15,861 nucleotides of DNA from Moraxellaceae bacterium (GTDB taxonomy: Bacteria > Pseudomonadota > Gammaproteobacteria > Pseudomonadales > Moraxellaceae), in contig JAJNDL010000009.1 in assembly GCA_021156385.1 (NCBI GenBank), positions 1 through 15,861 on the forward strand, in the 5' to 3' direction. Positions 6,014-14,049 of this stretch are shown here, one piece after another. Position 1 is the first letter of the stretch; each line of letters begins with the position of its first letter. A program made the translations under genes and the position numbers. The notes beneath the pieces are model-generated. The model was not told the origin of the DNA. It made no database searches and saw nothing but the letters and a program-made list of their open reading frames with translations.

Positions 6014-7858
6014 ATGAAACGGTGGCTGCAGCTCGCGGTGATCCTGCTCTGCGCCTGTGCGGGCAGCGCACGGGCCCTGGTTACGCTCGCTCCCGGCACC
6101 GCCTCCCTCCCCATCGGCAACCAGCTCAGCTACCTGCACGACGACACTGGCCGGCTCGACCTCGCCGGCGTCCTGCAGGCGCCTGCCGGCGCCTGGCAGC
6201 AGAACGACACGGCGGTATTCAACAAGGGCTACGGCGACACCACCTGGTGGCTGCGCTTCGAGATGCAGGGCGGCGCGCTGCGCGAGCCGCCGCTGCTCGA
6301 GGTCGCCTATCCCGTGCTCGACGAGGTCGAGGTCTGGCTGCTCGACGGCCGCCGCGTGCAGGCGCACTACGCCATGGGCGACAAGCAGCCCTTCGCCAGC
6401 CGCCCGGTCGCGCACCGCTTCTTCCTCGCGCCGCTGCCGCTGGTCGCGGACAAGTCCTACACCGTGGTGCTGCGCGTGCGCACCAGCAGCGCCGCGCAGG
6501 TGCCGCTCGCGCTCTGGCAGCCGGGCGCGCACCATGCCTACGACCAGCAGCGCCTGCTCGGGCAGGGCCTGTACTTCGGCTGCATGCTGGTGATCGCGCT
6601 CTACAACTTCTTCGTCTTCCTCGTCATCCGCGACCGCGCCTTCCTCTGGTACGTGCTGCACGTGGTTGCCATGCCGCTCTTCCTGGCCAGCCTGAACGGC
6701 CTGGCCTTCCAGTTCCTGTGGCCGGAGGCGACGACCTGGAACGACCAGGCCATCATCGTCATGCTCAACGCCGCGGTGTTCTTCGGCATCCTCTTCACGC
6801 GGCGCTTCCTGCAGACGCAGCGCTACCTGCCGCGCCTCGCGCCGGTGCTGGGCCTGCTCGCCGCCGCCTCGCTCGTGCTCTGTGCCGCGGCCTTCGTGTT
6901 CTCCTATGCCCTGCTCATCCGCTTCACCATCGGGGTGGGGGCGCTGACCTGCGCCACCACGTTCGCGGCCAGCGTCGTGCGCATGCGCGAGGGCGACCAT
7001 GCGGCGCGGCTGTACGCGCTGGCCTGGAGCGTGATGCTGGCAGGCGGCTTCGTGCTTGCACTCACCAAGTTCCACTACCTGCCGGTCAATGTCGTCACCA
7101 GCAACGCCACCCAGGCCGGTTCGGCCCTCGGCGTGCTGCTGCTGTCCTTCGCCCTCGGCGAGCGCATCACCCAGGAGCGCAAGCTGCGCTACCACGCCCA
7201 GCAGGATGCGCTGCAGTCGGAGCGCATGCTGCGCCAGGCCCAGGAAGAAGCGCTGGAGGTGCAGCGCCATGCCAACGAGCTTCTCGAGCTGCGCGTGCAC
7301 GAGCGCACCGCGGAGCTGGAGATCGCCAACTGCAAGCTGGCGGAGCTTTCTGCCACCGACCAGCTCACCGGCCTCAAGAACCGGCGCTGGCTCGACGCGC
7401 TGCTCGCCGAGGAGTTCGCGCGCTGTCACCGCTACGGCCACTCCATCGCCGTGCTGCTCTTCGACATCGACCGCTTCAAGCTCTTCAACGACACCTTCGG
7501 CCACCTCGTCGGCGACGAGTGCCTGCGCGCCGTGGCGAAAGCCGCGGCGCAGGCGGTGCGCACGCCGGTGGACCGCGTCGCGCGCTACGGCGGCGAGGAG
7601 TTCTGCGTGGTGCTGCCGGAAACCGATGTCGAGGGCGCGCATTGCGTCGCCGAGCGTATCCGCGCGGGCATCGAGGCCATGCATTTCGAGGTGGAGGGCA
7701 CGCGCGTGCCGGTCACCACCAGCGTCGGCGTGGCCGCCCGCGTGCCCGGGTCCGGGGACACCGCGCAGGCCCTGCTCGCCGAGGCCGACCGCGCGCTCTA
7801 TGCGGCCAAGGAGGCCGGACGCAACCGCGTGGTGTCGGCCGCCGCCGAACCCGCCTGA
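6014..7858 (+). CDS. Membrane diguanylate cyclase, 7TMR-DISM sensor with GGDEF domain
   Basis: This 614-residue protein would make cyclic di-GMP from two GTP in response to a periplasmic signal. It starts with a signal peptide (MKRWLQLAVILLCACAGSARA). Residues about 25-175 form a 7TMR-DISMED2-like carbohydrate-binding-type periplasmic domain (GDTTWWLRF, YPVLDEVEVWLLDG). Residues about 180-380 are a seven-helix 7TMR-DISM membrane domain. A coiled coil (ERMLRQAQEEALEVQRHANELLELRVHERTAE in the DNA frame, roughly 395-440) leads into the GGDEF domain from about 444 (DQLTGLKNRR). The active site is intact as G526-G-E-E-F530, and FDIDRFKLFND is normal. The inhibitory I-site RxxD is T517-P-V-D520, so its Arg is missing and product inhibition is probably weak. 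AGGAAGGA precedes the ATG. The hybrid kinase downstream may share its signalling role. Confidence 0.93.
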   Translation: MKRWLQLAVILLCACAGSARALVTLAPGTASLPIGNQLSYLHDDTGRLDLAGVLQAPAGAWQQNDTAVFNKGYGDTTWWLRFEMQGGALREPPLLEVAYPVLDEVEVWLLDGRRVQAHYAMGDKQPFASRPVAHRFFLAPLPLVADKSYTVVLRVRTSSAAQVPLALWQPGAHHAYDQQRLLGQGLYFGCMLVIALYNFFVFLVIRDRAFLWYVLHVVAMPLFLASLNGLAFQFLWPEATTWNDQAIIVMLNAAVFFGILFTRRFLQTQRYLPRLAPVLGLLAAASLVLCAAAFVFSYALLIRFTIGVGALTCATTFAASVVRMREGDHAARLYALAWSVMLAGGFVLALTKFHYLPVNVVTSNATQAGSALGVLLLSFALGERITQERKLRYHAQQDALQSERMLRQAQEEALEVQRHANELLELRVHERTAELEIANCKLAELSATDQLTGLKNRRWLDALLAEEFARCHRYGHSIAVLLFDIDRFKLFNDTFGHLVGDECLRAVAKAAAQAVRTPVDRVARYGGEEFCVVLPETDVEGAHCVAERIRAGIEAMHFEVEGTRVPVTTSVGVAARVPGSGDTAQALLAEADRALYAAKEAGRNRVVSAAAEPA

Positions 7859-7872
7859 GTTTTCCGTGCGGG

Positions 7873-7893
7873 GCGGCCGCACGGTGCGGCCGC
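7873..7893. other. GC-rich 21-base palindrome after the diguanylate cyclase gene
   Basis: GCGGCCGCAC (7873-7882) and GTGCGGCCGC (7884-7893) are perfect reverse complements about a single central base, starting 14 bases after the stop codon. There is no T-tract, so intrinsic termination is uncertain. A second hairpin (GGCTCCG...CGGAGCC) follows at about 7915-7937. Confidence 0.4.
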
Positions 7894-7949
7894 AGCGCGG
7901 GCTGGCAAGACCACAGGCTCCGGCATGCCCGCGGAGCCGGGGCCGCGCT

Positions 7950-7955
7950 TATACT
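7950..7955 (+). promoter_or_regulatory. Candidate -10 box for the hybrid histidine kinase gene
   Basis: TATACT at 7950-7955 stands out in very GC-rich surroundings, 48 bases before the kinase start, but no good -35 lies 16-18 bases upstream. It suggests the kinase may have its own promoter instead of depending on the cyclase transcript. Confidence 0.35.
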
Positions 7956-8002
7956 CGGGCGCTGCCCGAAGAGATACCGGACAGGCTGTTTTCCGCGGAG
8001 GC

Positions 8003-9787
8003 ATGATGCCGCAGCACCACGAACCCGAAGCCCCGGACACCGCCGGGACATCCGCGCCGGAAGGATGGGCACACGCGCAGGCGTTGCGCTACCTGCTCGC
8101 CATCCTGCAGGAGCTGTCGCAGGCCCGCGACATGGTCTCGCTGCAGCGCCTGGTGGCGGCGGCCGCGCGCACGCTCACCGGCTGCGACGGCGCCACCTTC
8201 GTGCTGCGCGACGGCAACTACTGCCACTACGTCGACGAGGACGCCATCAGTCCGCTCTGGAAAGGGCGGCGCTTCCCGCTTGAAACCTGCATCTCCGGCT
8301 GGGCCATGCTGCACGGCGAGACCGCCGTCATCCCCGACATCGCCGTCGATCCGCGCATCCCGCAGGAAGCCTACCGGCCCACGTTCGTGAAGAGCCTGGT
8401 AATGGTGCCGGTGCGGCCCGGCAATCCCATGGCCGCCATCGGCAACTACTGGGCGCGCGAACACCATCCGACGTCGCAGGAGATCGACCTGCTGCAGGCG
8501 CTGGCCGACAGCACCTGCATCGCGCTGGAGAACGTGCAGCTCTACGAGAGCCTGGAGCGGCGCATCGAGGAGCGCACCCGGGACCTTGCGCAGGCGCTGG
8601 CCGCCGAGCAGGCGGCGAAGCAGGAGGCCGATTGCGCCAACCGCGCCAAGAGCGATTTCCTCGCCACCATGAGCCACGAGATCCGCCAGCCGCTCGGCGG
8701 CCTCATCGGCCTGCAGGACCTGCTGCTGGAAACCCGGCTCGACGCGGAGCAGCGCCGCTTCGTGCAGCGCTCGGCGCAGTGCGCCGACATCCTGCTCGGG
8801 CTGGTCAACGGCCTGCTCGACCTGGCGCGCATCGAGGCCGGGCACATGCAGCTCGAGGCGCAGGAATTCCTGCCGCAGGACGTGCTGCGCGACGTTATCG
8901 AGTCGGTGCGGCCGGGCGCGGAGGAGAAGGGCCTGCGCCTGCTGCAGCGCAGCCGTGCCACGCCGCGCCTCGTCGGCGATGCGCAGCGGCTGCGCCAGAT
9001 CCTGCTCAACCTGATCGGCAATGCCGTGAAGTTCACTGCGCAGGGCCGCGTCGCGGTCGAGTGCAGCATGCTCGCGCACGCCGGCGAGGCGGCCTGGCTG
9101 CGCATCGTGGTGAGCGACACCGGCATCGGCATGGCGCCCGACGTGCTCGAGCGGCTGTTCCAGCGCTTCAGCCAGGCCGATGTCTCGACCGCACGCTTGT
9201 ACGGCGGCTCCGGCCTCGGCCTCGCCATCTGCAAGGCGCTGGTCGAGCGCATGGACGGACGCATCGGCGTCACCAGCGTGGCCGGGCGGGGCAGCACGTT
9301 CTGGGTGGAGATTCCCTTCCGCCCGTCCGGCCAGGAACACGAGAGCACGACGGCACGGCGCGACCGCCGCGCCGTGCCGGGCGCGCGCCGTCCGGCCCGC
9401 ATCCTGCTCGCCGACGACAACGAGGTGAACCGTCTGGTGGCGGGGCGCATGCTCGAGCAGCTCGGCTACAGCGTCGAGATCGTCGACGATGGCGCCCAGG
9501 CCGTGGCCGCCGCCGCGCGCACGCGCTACGACCTCATCCTCCTGGATTTCAGCATGCCGGTCATGGACGGGCTCGAGGCCTGCCGCGCCATCCGTGCGCA
9601 GGAAGCCGCCGCCGGGCAACCGGCCACGCCTGTCATCGCGCTCACCGCCTCGGCCTATGCGCGCGACCGCGAGGCCTGCCTCGCCGCCGGCATGGACGAT
9701 TTCCTCAGCAAGCCCGTGCACCTGCGCGAACTCGCGCTGGTGGTGGCGAAGTGGCTGCAGGCGCGCGGGCTCACCGACGCGAACTGA
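8003..9787 (+). CDS. Hybrid sensor histidine kinase (GAF-HisKA-HATPase-REC)
   Basis: This soluble hybrid kinase has 594 residues and no membrane segment. A GAF domain (about residues 25-175: [38 protein letters not shown]) senses an unknown cytoplasmic or diffusible cue. A coiled linker leads to the HisKA dimerisation domain with phosphoacceptor H225 in [10 protein letters not shown]; Gln replaces the usual Thr/Asn before Pro. The ATPase domain shows the N box ([10 protein letters not shown]), DTGIGM and [16 protein letters not shown]-terminal receiver follows ([18 protein letters not shown]), with phosphoacceptor D515 in [11 protein letters not shown] and the conserved Lys in SKPV. There is no HPt or DNA-binding output, so the phosphate must pass to a separate partner or the receiver acts by protein contact. 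Two ATGs at 8003 and 8006 are possible; GGAGG at 7997-8001 favours 8006 by spacing. Confidence 0.93.
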   Translation: MMPQHHEPEAPDTAGTSAPEGWAHAQALRYLLAILQELSQARDMVSLQRLVAAAARTLTGCDGATFVLRDGNYCHYVDEDAISPLWKGRRFPLETCISGWAMLHGETAVIPDIAVDPRIPQEAYRPTFVKSLVMVPVRPGNPMAAIGNYWAREHHPTSQEIDLLQALADSTCIALENVQLYESLERRIEERTRDLAQALAAEQAAKQEADCANRAKSDFLATMSHEIRQPLGGLIGLQDLLLETRLDAEQRRFVQRSAQCADILLGLVNGLLDLARIEAGHMQLEAQEFLPQDVLRDVIESVRPGAEEKGLRLLQRSRATPRLVGDAQRLRQILLNLIGNAVKFTAQGRVAVECSMLAHAGEAAWLRIVVSDTGIGMAPDVLERLFQRFSQADVSTARLYGGSGLGLAICKALVERMDGRIGVTSVAGRGSTFWVEIPFRPSGQEHESTTARRDRRAVPGARRPARILLADDNEVNRLVAGRMLEQLGYSVEIVDDGAQAVAAAARTRYDLILLDFSMPVMDGLEACRAIRAQEAAAGQPATPVIALTASAYARDREACLAAGMDDFLSKPVHLRELALVVAKWLQARGLTDAN

Positions 9788-9809
9788 CCCGCTCTGTAGC
9801 GTCCGCGTT

Positions 9810-9824
9810 GCGCGACTGTCGTGC
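9810..9824. promoter_or_regulatory. Imperfect palindrome upstream of homospermidine synthase
   Basis: GCGCGACTGTCGTGC is an inverted repeat about a central T with one mismatch. The same element, perfect and longer, occurs at 13667-13683 upstream of another gene. It lies 170 bases upstream of the hss start, within the 207-base gap after the hybrid kinase. An operator is possible; only the sequence similarity is observed. A TTGCGC overlaps its left side (9808-9813), but no -10 is well spaced from it. Confidence 0.3.
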
Positions 9825-9994
9825 ATCGCACCGGATATTCTCCCGCGCTTTTCCTGGCGGACCGCGCCGCGCCGGCGTCGTGGTCAGCTCAGGAATTTCA
9901 CCTATCCTTGATCAGACGCCCAAGGACTGACTGGAGCCTGGCTCGTCAGTGTGCTGTCGGCTTTCCGATTCCGCGCCGGATAGGAGAAGAGCAC

Positions 9995-11407
9995 ATGAAG
10001 ATTCCGCGCCTGCCGCTCGCCGGCCGGCTGGTCATGGTGGGCTGCGGCAGCATCGGCCAGGCCATGCTGCCGCTGCTGTTCCGCCACTTCGACATCACGC
10101 CCGACCGGGTCGCCATCCTTGCCGCCGACGTCGACGGCAGCGAGATCGCCCGGCAGTACCAGGTCGGCTATTCGCTGCTGCCGCTGACGCCGGAGAATTT
10201 TCGCAGCGTGCTCTCGCCGCTGCTCGGGCCGGGCGATTTCCTGCTCAACCTCTCCGTCGACGTCGGCAGCGCCGACCTCGTGCAGCTCTGCGCCGAGCGT
10301 GGCGTGCTCTACCTCGACACCAGCACCGAGCCCTGGGCCGGCGGCTACACCGACCTCGCGCGCTCGCTCGACCAGCGCTCCAACCATGCCCTGCGCGAGC
10401 AGGTGCTGGCGTTGCGCCGCGAGCGCGGGAACGGTCCCACGGCGGTGATCACGCAGGGCGCGAATCCCGGCCTCGCCTCGGCCTTCGTCAAGCAGGCGCT
10501 GCTCAACCTCGCCGCCGACCTGCAACTGGACAGCGCGACACCGCGCGCGGCGGAGGACTGGGCGCGGCTCGCGCATCGCCTCGGCGTCAAGGTCATCCAT
10601 GTCGCCGAGCGCGACACGCAGCTCTCGGCGCGGCGCAAGCAGCGCGACGAGTTCGTCAACACCTGGTCGGTGACGGGCTTCATCGGCGAGGGCCTGCAGC
10701 CCTCCGAGCTCGGCTGGGGCAGCCACGAGAAACACTGGCCGGCGGATGCCGAGCGCCACGCCCACGGCACGGGCGCGGCGATCTTCCTGAAGCGGCCCGG
10801 CGTCGCCACGCGGGTGCGCAGCTGGACGCCGCTGGAAGGGCCCTACCAGGGCTTCCTCATCACGCACGCGGAGTCGATCTCCATCGCCGACCACCTCGCG
10901 CTGTACGAGGGCGGCGAGCTGCGCTACCGGCCCACCGTGCACTACGCCTACTACCCCTGCGACGACGCCGTGCTCTCGCTGCACGAACTGGCCGGCCGCA
11001 ACTACCGCGCGCAGGAGCGCAAGCGCATCCTGCGCGACGAGATCAGCACCGGCATGGACGAGCTCGGCGTGCTGCTCATGGGCCACGCGCGCACCGCCTA
11101 CTGGTTCGGCTCGCGCCTCAGCATCGGGCAGGCGCGGCAGCTCGCGCCCTGCAACAACGCCACCAGCCTGCAGGTGGTGGCCGGCATCCTGGGCGGCATG
11201 GCCTGGGCGCTGGCGAACCCGGAAGCCGGCATCGTCGAGCCGGACGACATCGACCACGACACCGTGCTCGCGGTGGCGCGGCCCTATCTCGGCGACGTGG
11301 TCGGCGTGTACAGCGACTGGACGCCGCTGGCCGGGCGCAGCCGCCTGTACGAGGAGGGCATCGATGCCGGCGACCCCTGGCAGTTCGTGAACTTTCGCGT
11401 GACCTGA
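9995..11407 (+). CDS. hss: Homospermidine synthase
   Basis: This enzyme makes sym-homospermidine from putrescine (or spermidine plus putrescine) with NAD+ as a bound hydride shuttle (EC 2.5.1.44). The 470 residues are close to the 477 of the Blastochloris viridis enzyme. The Rossmann loop G16-C-G-S-I-G21 opens the protein. Key residues known from the B. viridis structure are found with a constant offset of 5: E112 in TSTEPW (E117), E205 in HVAERDT (E210), W224 in NTWS (W229) and E232 in IGEG (E237). The ATG at 9995 follows TAGGAGAAGAG, a good ribosome site. It presumably forms an operon with the amine-oxidase-like gene 22 bases downstream. Homospermidine is a polyamine of many alpha- and some gammaproteobacteria, so this is a metabolic marker of the host. 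Confidence 0.95.
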   Translation: MKIPRLPLAGRLVMVGCGSIGQAMLPLLFRHFDITPDRVAILAADVDGSEIARQYQVGYSLLPLTPENFRSVLSPLLGPGDFLLNLSVDVGSADLVQLCAERGVLYLDTSTEPWAGGYTDLARSLDQRSNHALREQVLALRRERGNGPTAVITQGANPGLASAFVKQALLNLAADLQLDSATPRAAEDWARLAHRLGVKVIHVAERDTQLSARRKQRDEFVNTWSVTGFIGEGLQPSELGWGSHEKHWPADAERHAHGTGAAIFLKRPGVATRVRSWTPLEGPYQGFLITHAESISIADHLALYEGGELRYRPTVHYAYYPCDDAVLSLHELAGRNYRAQERKRILRDEISTGMDELGVLLMGHARTAYWFGSRLSIGQARQLAPCNNATSLQVVAGILGGMAWALANPEAGIVEPDDIDHDTVLAVARPYLGDVVGVYSDWTPLAGRSRLYEEGIDAGDPWQFVNFRVT

Positions 11408-11429
11408 AGCGGCCACGCACGGAGCCATC

Positions 11430-12609
11430 GTGCTACTCGAGAAAGAACGCGGTCTCACCGAGAATTCCTACTACGAAGCCGGTGTGCGCCGGCCCGAACC
11501 GGCGCTGCCGCTGGCCGGGCGCGTCACGGCCGACGTCTGCGTGGTCGGCGGCGGCTACGCCGGGCTCTCCGCCGCGCTGGAGCTGGCCACGCACGGCTAC
11601 AGCGTGGCGCTGCTGGAGGCGAAGGCCATCGGCTGGGGCGCCTCGGGGCGCAACGGCGGCCACGTCATCGTCGGCTACGCCACCGACCACGTCATGGAGG
11701 ACCAGCTCACGCCGGCGCAGGCGCGCGAGGCCTGGGACATCTCCGCGGAAGGCATGCGCCTGCTGCGCGAGCGCATCGCCTACCTCACGCTGGCGATCAA
11801 CGCGCGCAAGGCGCATGCGCTGCAGCGCTGGGCCGAGCGCGTGCTTTCTGCCTACGAATATCCGCTGCACTGGATAAGCCCGCAGGAAATCGGCGACTGG
11901 GTGGCCAGCGAACGCTTCCATGCCGGCACCTACGACGCCGATTCCGGCCACCTGCATCCGCTCAAGTTCTGCCTCGGCCTGGCCGAGGCGGCGCGCCGCA
12001 CCGGCGTGCACTTCTACGAACATTCGCCGGCACGGCACATCGAGCGCCAATACCGTGGCGCCCGAGCTCACCGGCCGCATCATGCCGGTCGGCACCTACA
12101 TCGTCGCCACCGAGTCCATGGGCCCGGAGCGCGCCGCCGCGCTGATCGCGAAGCGCGCCGCCGCTTCCGACACCAACTTCGTGCTCGACTACTTCCGGCT
12201 GAGTGCCGACCACCGCCTGCTCTTCGGCTCCGGCGACAGCTACAGCGCCGCCACGCCGCGCCAGCTGGTCGGCAAGATGCAGAAGCAGATGCTGGCGGTG
12301 TTCCCGCAGCTCGCCGACCTCGGCATCGACTACGCCTGGGGCGGCTTCGTCGACGTCACCATGAACCGTGCGCCGGACTTCGGCCGCATCGGCGACAACA
12401 TCTACTTCCTGCAGGGCTTCTCGGGGCACGGCCTCGCACTCACCGGCATGGCCGGCAAGCTGGTGGCCGAGGCCATCAACGGCCAGGCCGCGCGCTTCGA
12501 CCTGTTCGCCCGGATCAAGCATCTGCCGTTCCCGGGCGGCGCCTGGATGCGCACGCCGGCGCTGGTGCTCGGCATGTGGTGGTTCCGCATGCGCGACCTG
12601 CTGCTCTAG
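11430..12609 (+). pseudogene. PuuB-like FAD-dependent amine oxidase, disrupted by internal deletions and a frameshift
   Basis: The family (gamma-glutamylputrescine oxidase/DAO fold) oxidises amines with FAD. The 5' part (GTG at 11430, GGAG 5 bases upstream) shows the FAD-binding motif DVCVVGGGYAGLSAALELA, a Glu-ending strand (ALLEAKAIGWGASGRNGG), and GTYDADSGHLHPLKF. At about 12050 the frame changes, and homology resumes in the +1-shifted frame with TVAPELTGRIMPVGTYIVATES, ending in FSGHGLALTGMAGKLVAEAINGQA and TAG at 12609. Against E. coli PuuB (426 residues) about 30 residues are missing at the switch, the stretch that returns to the FAD-binding fold. About 11 more are missing after RERIA near 11780, in frame. 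Both halves are otherwise well conserved, so the lesion is recent or an assembly artefact. An intact copy would be a plausible polyamine oxidase partner of hss. Confidence 0.85.
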
Positions 12610-12629
12610 GGCGCGGCGGCAGCAGGAAG

Positions 12630-12661
12630 GGCGCCTAACCTGAAGCGCCTGAGCCGTTTTT
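12630..12661 (+). terminator. Possible rho-independent terminator after the oxidase gene
   Basis: GGCGC (12630-12634) and GCGCC (12645-12649) form a short stem with a 10-base loop, followed after 7 bases by TTTTT (12657-12661). The stem is short and the T-tract is displaced, so this is a weak call, but it is the only T-tract near the end of the hss operon. Confidence 0.3.
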
Positions 12662-12700
12662 CACGTCCGGCACACGCGGCGGGGCGCACGGTAGTGCCGC

Positions 12701-12706
12701 CATAAT
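12701..12706 (+). promoter_or_regulatory. Candidate -10 box upstream of the 258-residue protein gene
   Basis: CATAAT at 12701-12706 lies in a locally AT-rich patch 105 bases upstream of the proposed start at 12812. No clear -35 is seen. The composition change from the GC-rich surroundings is the main support. Confidence 0.3.
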
Positions 12707-12811
12707 CAAGTCAAACGAAGACGCCTCAGATTGCATCCATAAACGTCTATGGCCGCTGTGAGCCGCGGACTACGCTTATTTCGAAGTTCCGAGTTGCTGC
12801 CGAGCGTATCT

Positions 12812-13588
12812 ATGCCCAGGCCCATCCGTGGCAATGTCTACAATCTCGATGAAGTGCGCCGCCAGAAAGATCGCGCGGCGCTGGAAGACGTCTCCCATGA
12901 AATCGAATTCGCCAGCGAAGACGTGCTGGCGCTGCTGCAGGACTGGTTCGGTCCCGAGCTCAACGAATTCGTGGTGGCCTGCACGCTGGGCAAGGTGATG
13001 CATGCCATCGGCGATGCCGCCTTCCCCGGCAGTTCCACCGCGCACCTCGCGCTGGAGTCCGTGGTCGCCGAACAGCTCGATGGCGACATCCCCAGCCTGC
13101 TCGCCATCCACGGTTTCCTCGCCGGGCGCCGCGCCACGGCGCGCACGCCGCTCATCCTGCCGCTGCCGGATGCGCTCAAGCATTACGGCCGCACCCTCGA
13201 GGCCGCCGCCTTCGCCGACCTGCCCGACTTCAAGACGCTGGCCTTCCGCAGCCGCTTCTCCACGGTGGCCGTGGTGCTCGACCTGCGCCGCGGCGAGCCG
13301 ATCCTGCACCTGCGCGAGTGCCAGGGCGAGCTCGGCCACCAGGCGCTGACCGAGCTGCGTTTCCTCGCCTCGCCGGAGAAGGTGCAGGAGAGCCCGCTCT
13401 TCGAGTACTGCGACGACGACCTCGCCGCACTTGGCGACGAAGGCTATATCTGCACGGTCAGGGAGTCCTGCCTGCCCGGGCAGAAGACCGCGCGGCTCGT
13501 GGTCTTCAACCTCGTGCAGCTCTGCTTCGTGCGCGACATGACGGGCTTTCTCGCTATCCTCGCCGGACTCGGCGAGCGCAGGGATTGA
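12812..13588 (+). CDS. Hypothetical protein, 258 residues, probably cytoplasmic
   Basis: I do not recognise this protein. It has no signal peptide or membrane segment and a mixed alpha/beta composition. The N-terminal third is acidic and helical (NLDEVRRQKDRAALEDVSHEIEF, EDVLALLQDWFGPELNEFVVACTLGKVMHAIGDAAFP). The middle alternates hydrophobic strands and helices (TPLILPLPDALKHYGRTLEAAAF, FSTVAVVLDLRRGEPILHLRECQGELG). The C-terminus has FEYCDDDLAALGDEGYICTVRESCLPGQKTARLVVFNLVQLCFV with several Cys that do not form an obvious metal site. Codon and base use match the neighbours, so it is a real gene. The start at 12812 (MPRPIRGN) is preferred over 12749, which would add 21 unlikely residues; neither has a good ribosome site. 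No neighbour suggests a function. Confidence 0.75.
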   Translation: MPRPIRGNVYNLDEVRRQKDRAALEDVSHEIEFASEDVLALLQDWFGPELNEFVVACTLGKVMHAIGDAAFPGSSTAHLALESVVAEQLDGDIPSLLAIHGFLAGRRATARTPLILPLPDALKHYGRTLEAAAFADLPDFKTLAFRSRFSTVAVVLDLRRGEPILHLRECQGELGHQALTELRFLASPEKVQESPLFEYCDDDLAALGDEGYICTVRESCLPGQKTARLVVFNLVQLCFVRDMTGFLAILAGLGERRD

Positions 13589-13666
13589 GGTCTCGGAAAT
13601 TCTGGCGAGGCAGACGCGCGCGCCGGCGCGGACTGGCGGATTTCCGCAAGCCGATGGCGGGGAATG

Positions 13667-13699
13667 CGCGCGACAGTCGCGCGGGCGGGGCGCTATAGT
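13667..13699 (+). promoter_or_regulatory. Promoter with a perfect palindrome overlapping the -35
   Basis: CGCGCGACAGTCGCGCG (13667-13683) is a perfect inverted repeat about a central A. A -10-like TATAGT lies at 13694-13699, and GCGACA (13670-13675, inside the palindrome) is 18 bases upstream in the -35 position. The arrangement is that of an operator covering the -35 of the gene at 13768. A related element is at 9810-9824. Confidence 0.45.
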
Positions 13700-13767
13700 G
13701 CCGTCACCAGGGAGTGGTGCGGCCCGTCCGCAAGGGACGGCCCGGCAAGGATGGCACGGGGACGAGC

Positions 13768-14046
13768 ATGGTCAATTTCCGCAAGGGCCCGGAACGGGCA
13801 GGGTTCGCGCTGGCACTGTTGTGGCTGGCGCTGCCGGCGACAGCGTTCGAATCTCTCGACGATGAAAACCTCTCCGGCGCCGTGGTCTCGCAGCCGGACG
13901 ACGTCGCTTTCGGCAAGGAAACTGCCGGCGAGGACGAGAACGGCCGCGAGCCGGGCGATGCCTCCGAGCTGATCCGCGCCGGCCGCGTGGCGCCGCCCCA
14001 GCAGTTCCGCGGGGACCGCATCAATCTCACCATCCTGCGCGGCTGA
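13768..14046 (+). CDS. Small exported protein with a post-signal LDDENLS motif
   Basis: This 92-residue protein has a clear signal peptide: MVNFRKGPERAG, then the core FALALLWLALPATA, with cleavage predicted after TAFA-like ATA-F. Immediately after it comes FESLDDENLSGAVVSQPDD. That resembles the LDD-x-x-LS-x-V-x-Q signature found just after the signal peptide in a group of proteobacterial exported proteins (DUF6160-like), though the resemblance is partial and I offer it only as a hint. The mature part is short, acidic and polar, and probably disordered. GGGGACGAG precedes the ATG. Its stop at 14046 is 3 bases from the stop of the convergent BLUF gene. Function unknown. Confidence 0.65.
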   Translation: MVNFRKGPERAGFALALLWLALPATAFESLDDENLSGAVVSQPDDVAFGKETAGEDENGREPGDASELIRAGRVAPPQQFRGDRINLTILRG

Positions 14047-14049
14047 GGC

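Noticed and set aside
5744..7882. 712-residue open frame on the minus strand
   Set aside because: It is antisense to the diguanylate cyclase, with low-complexity His/Glu/Ala/Gly-rich sequence. The plus-strand protein has clear domains and motifs.
7873..7893. Intrinsic terminator after the diguanylate cyclase
   Set aside because: The palindrome is strong but no T-tract follows, so it is recorded as a palindrome only.
7949..9826. 625-residue open frame on the minus strand
   Set aside because: It is antisense to the hybrid kinase, whose domains are complete on the plus strand. No family signature is seen in the antisense reading.
9902..11458. 518-residue open frame on the minus strand
   Set aside because: It is antisense to homospermidine synthase, with no recognisable motif.
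12050..12638. Continuation of the oxidase frame from 12050 to a stop at 12638
   Set aside because: After the frame switch this reading becomes Arg/His/Gly-rich without homology, while the other frame continues the oxidase to 12609.
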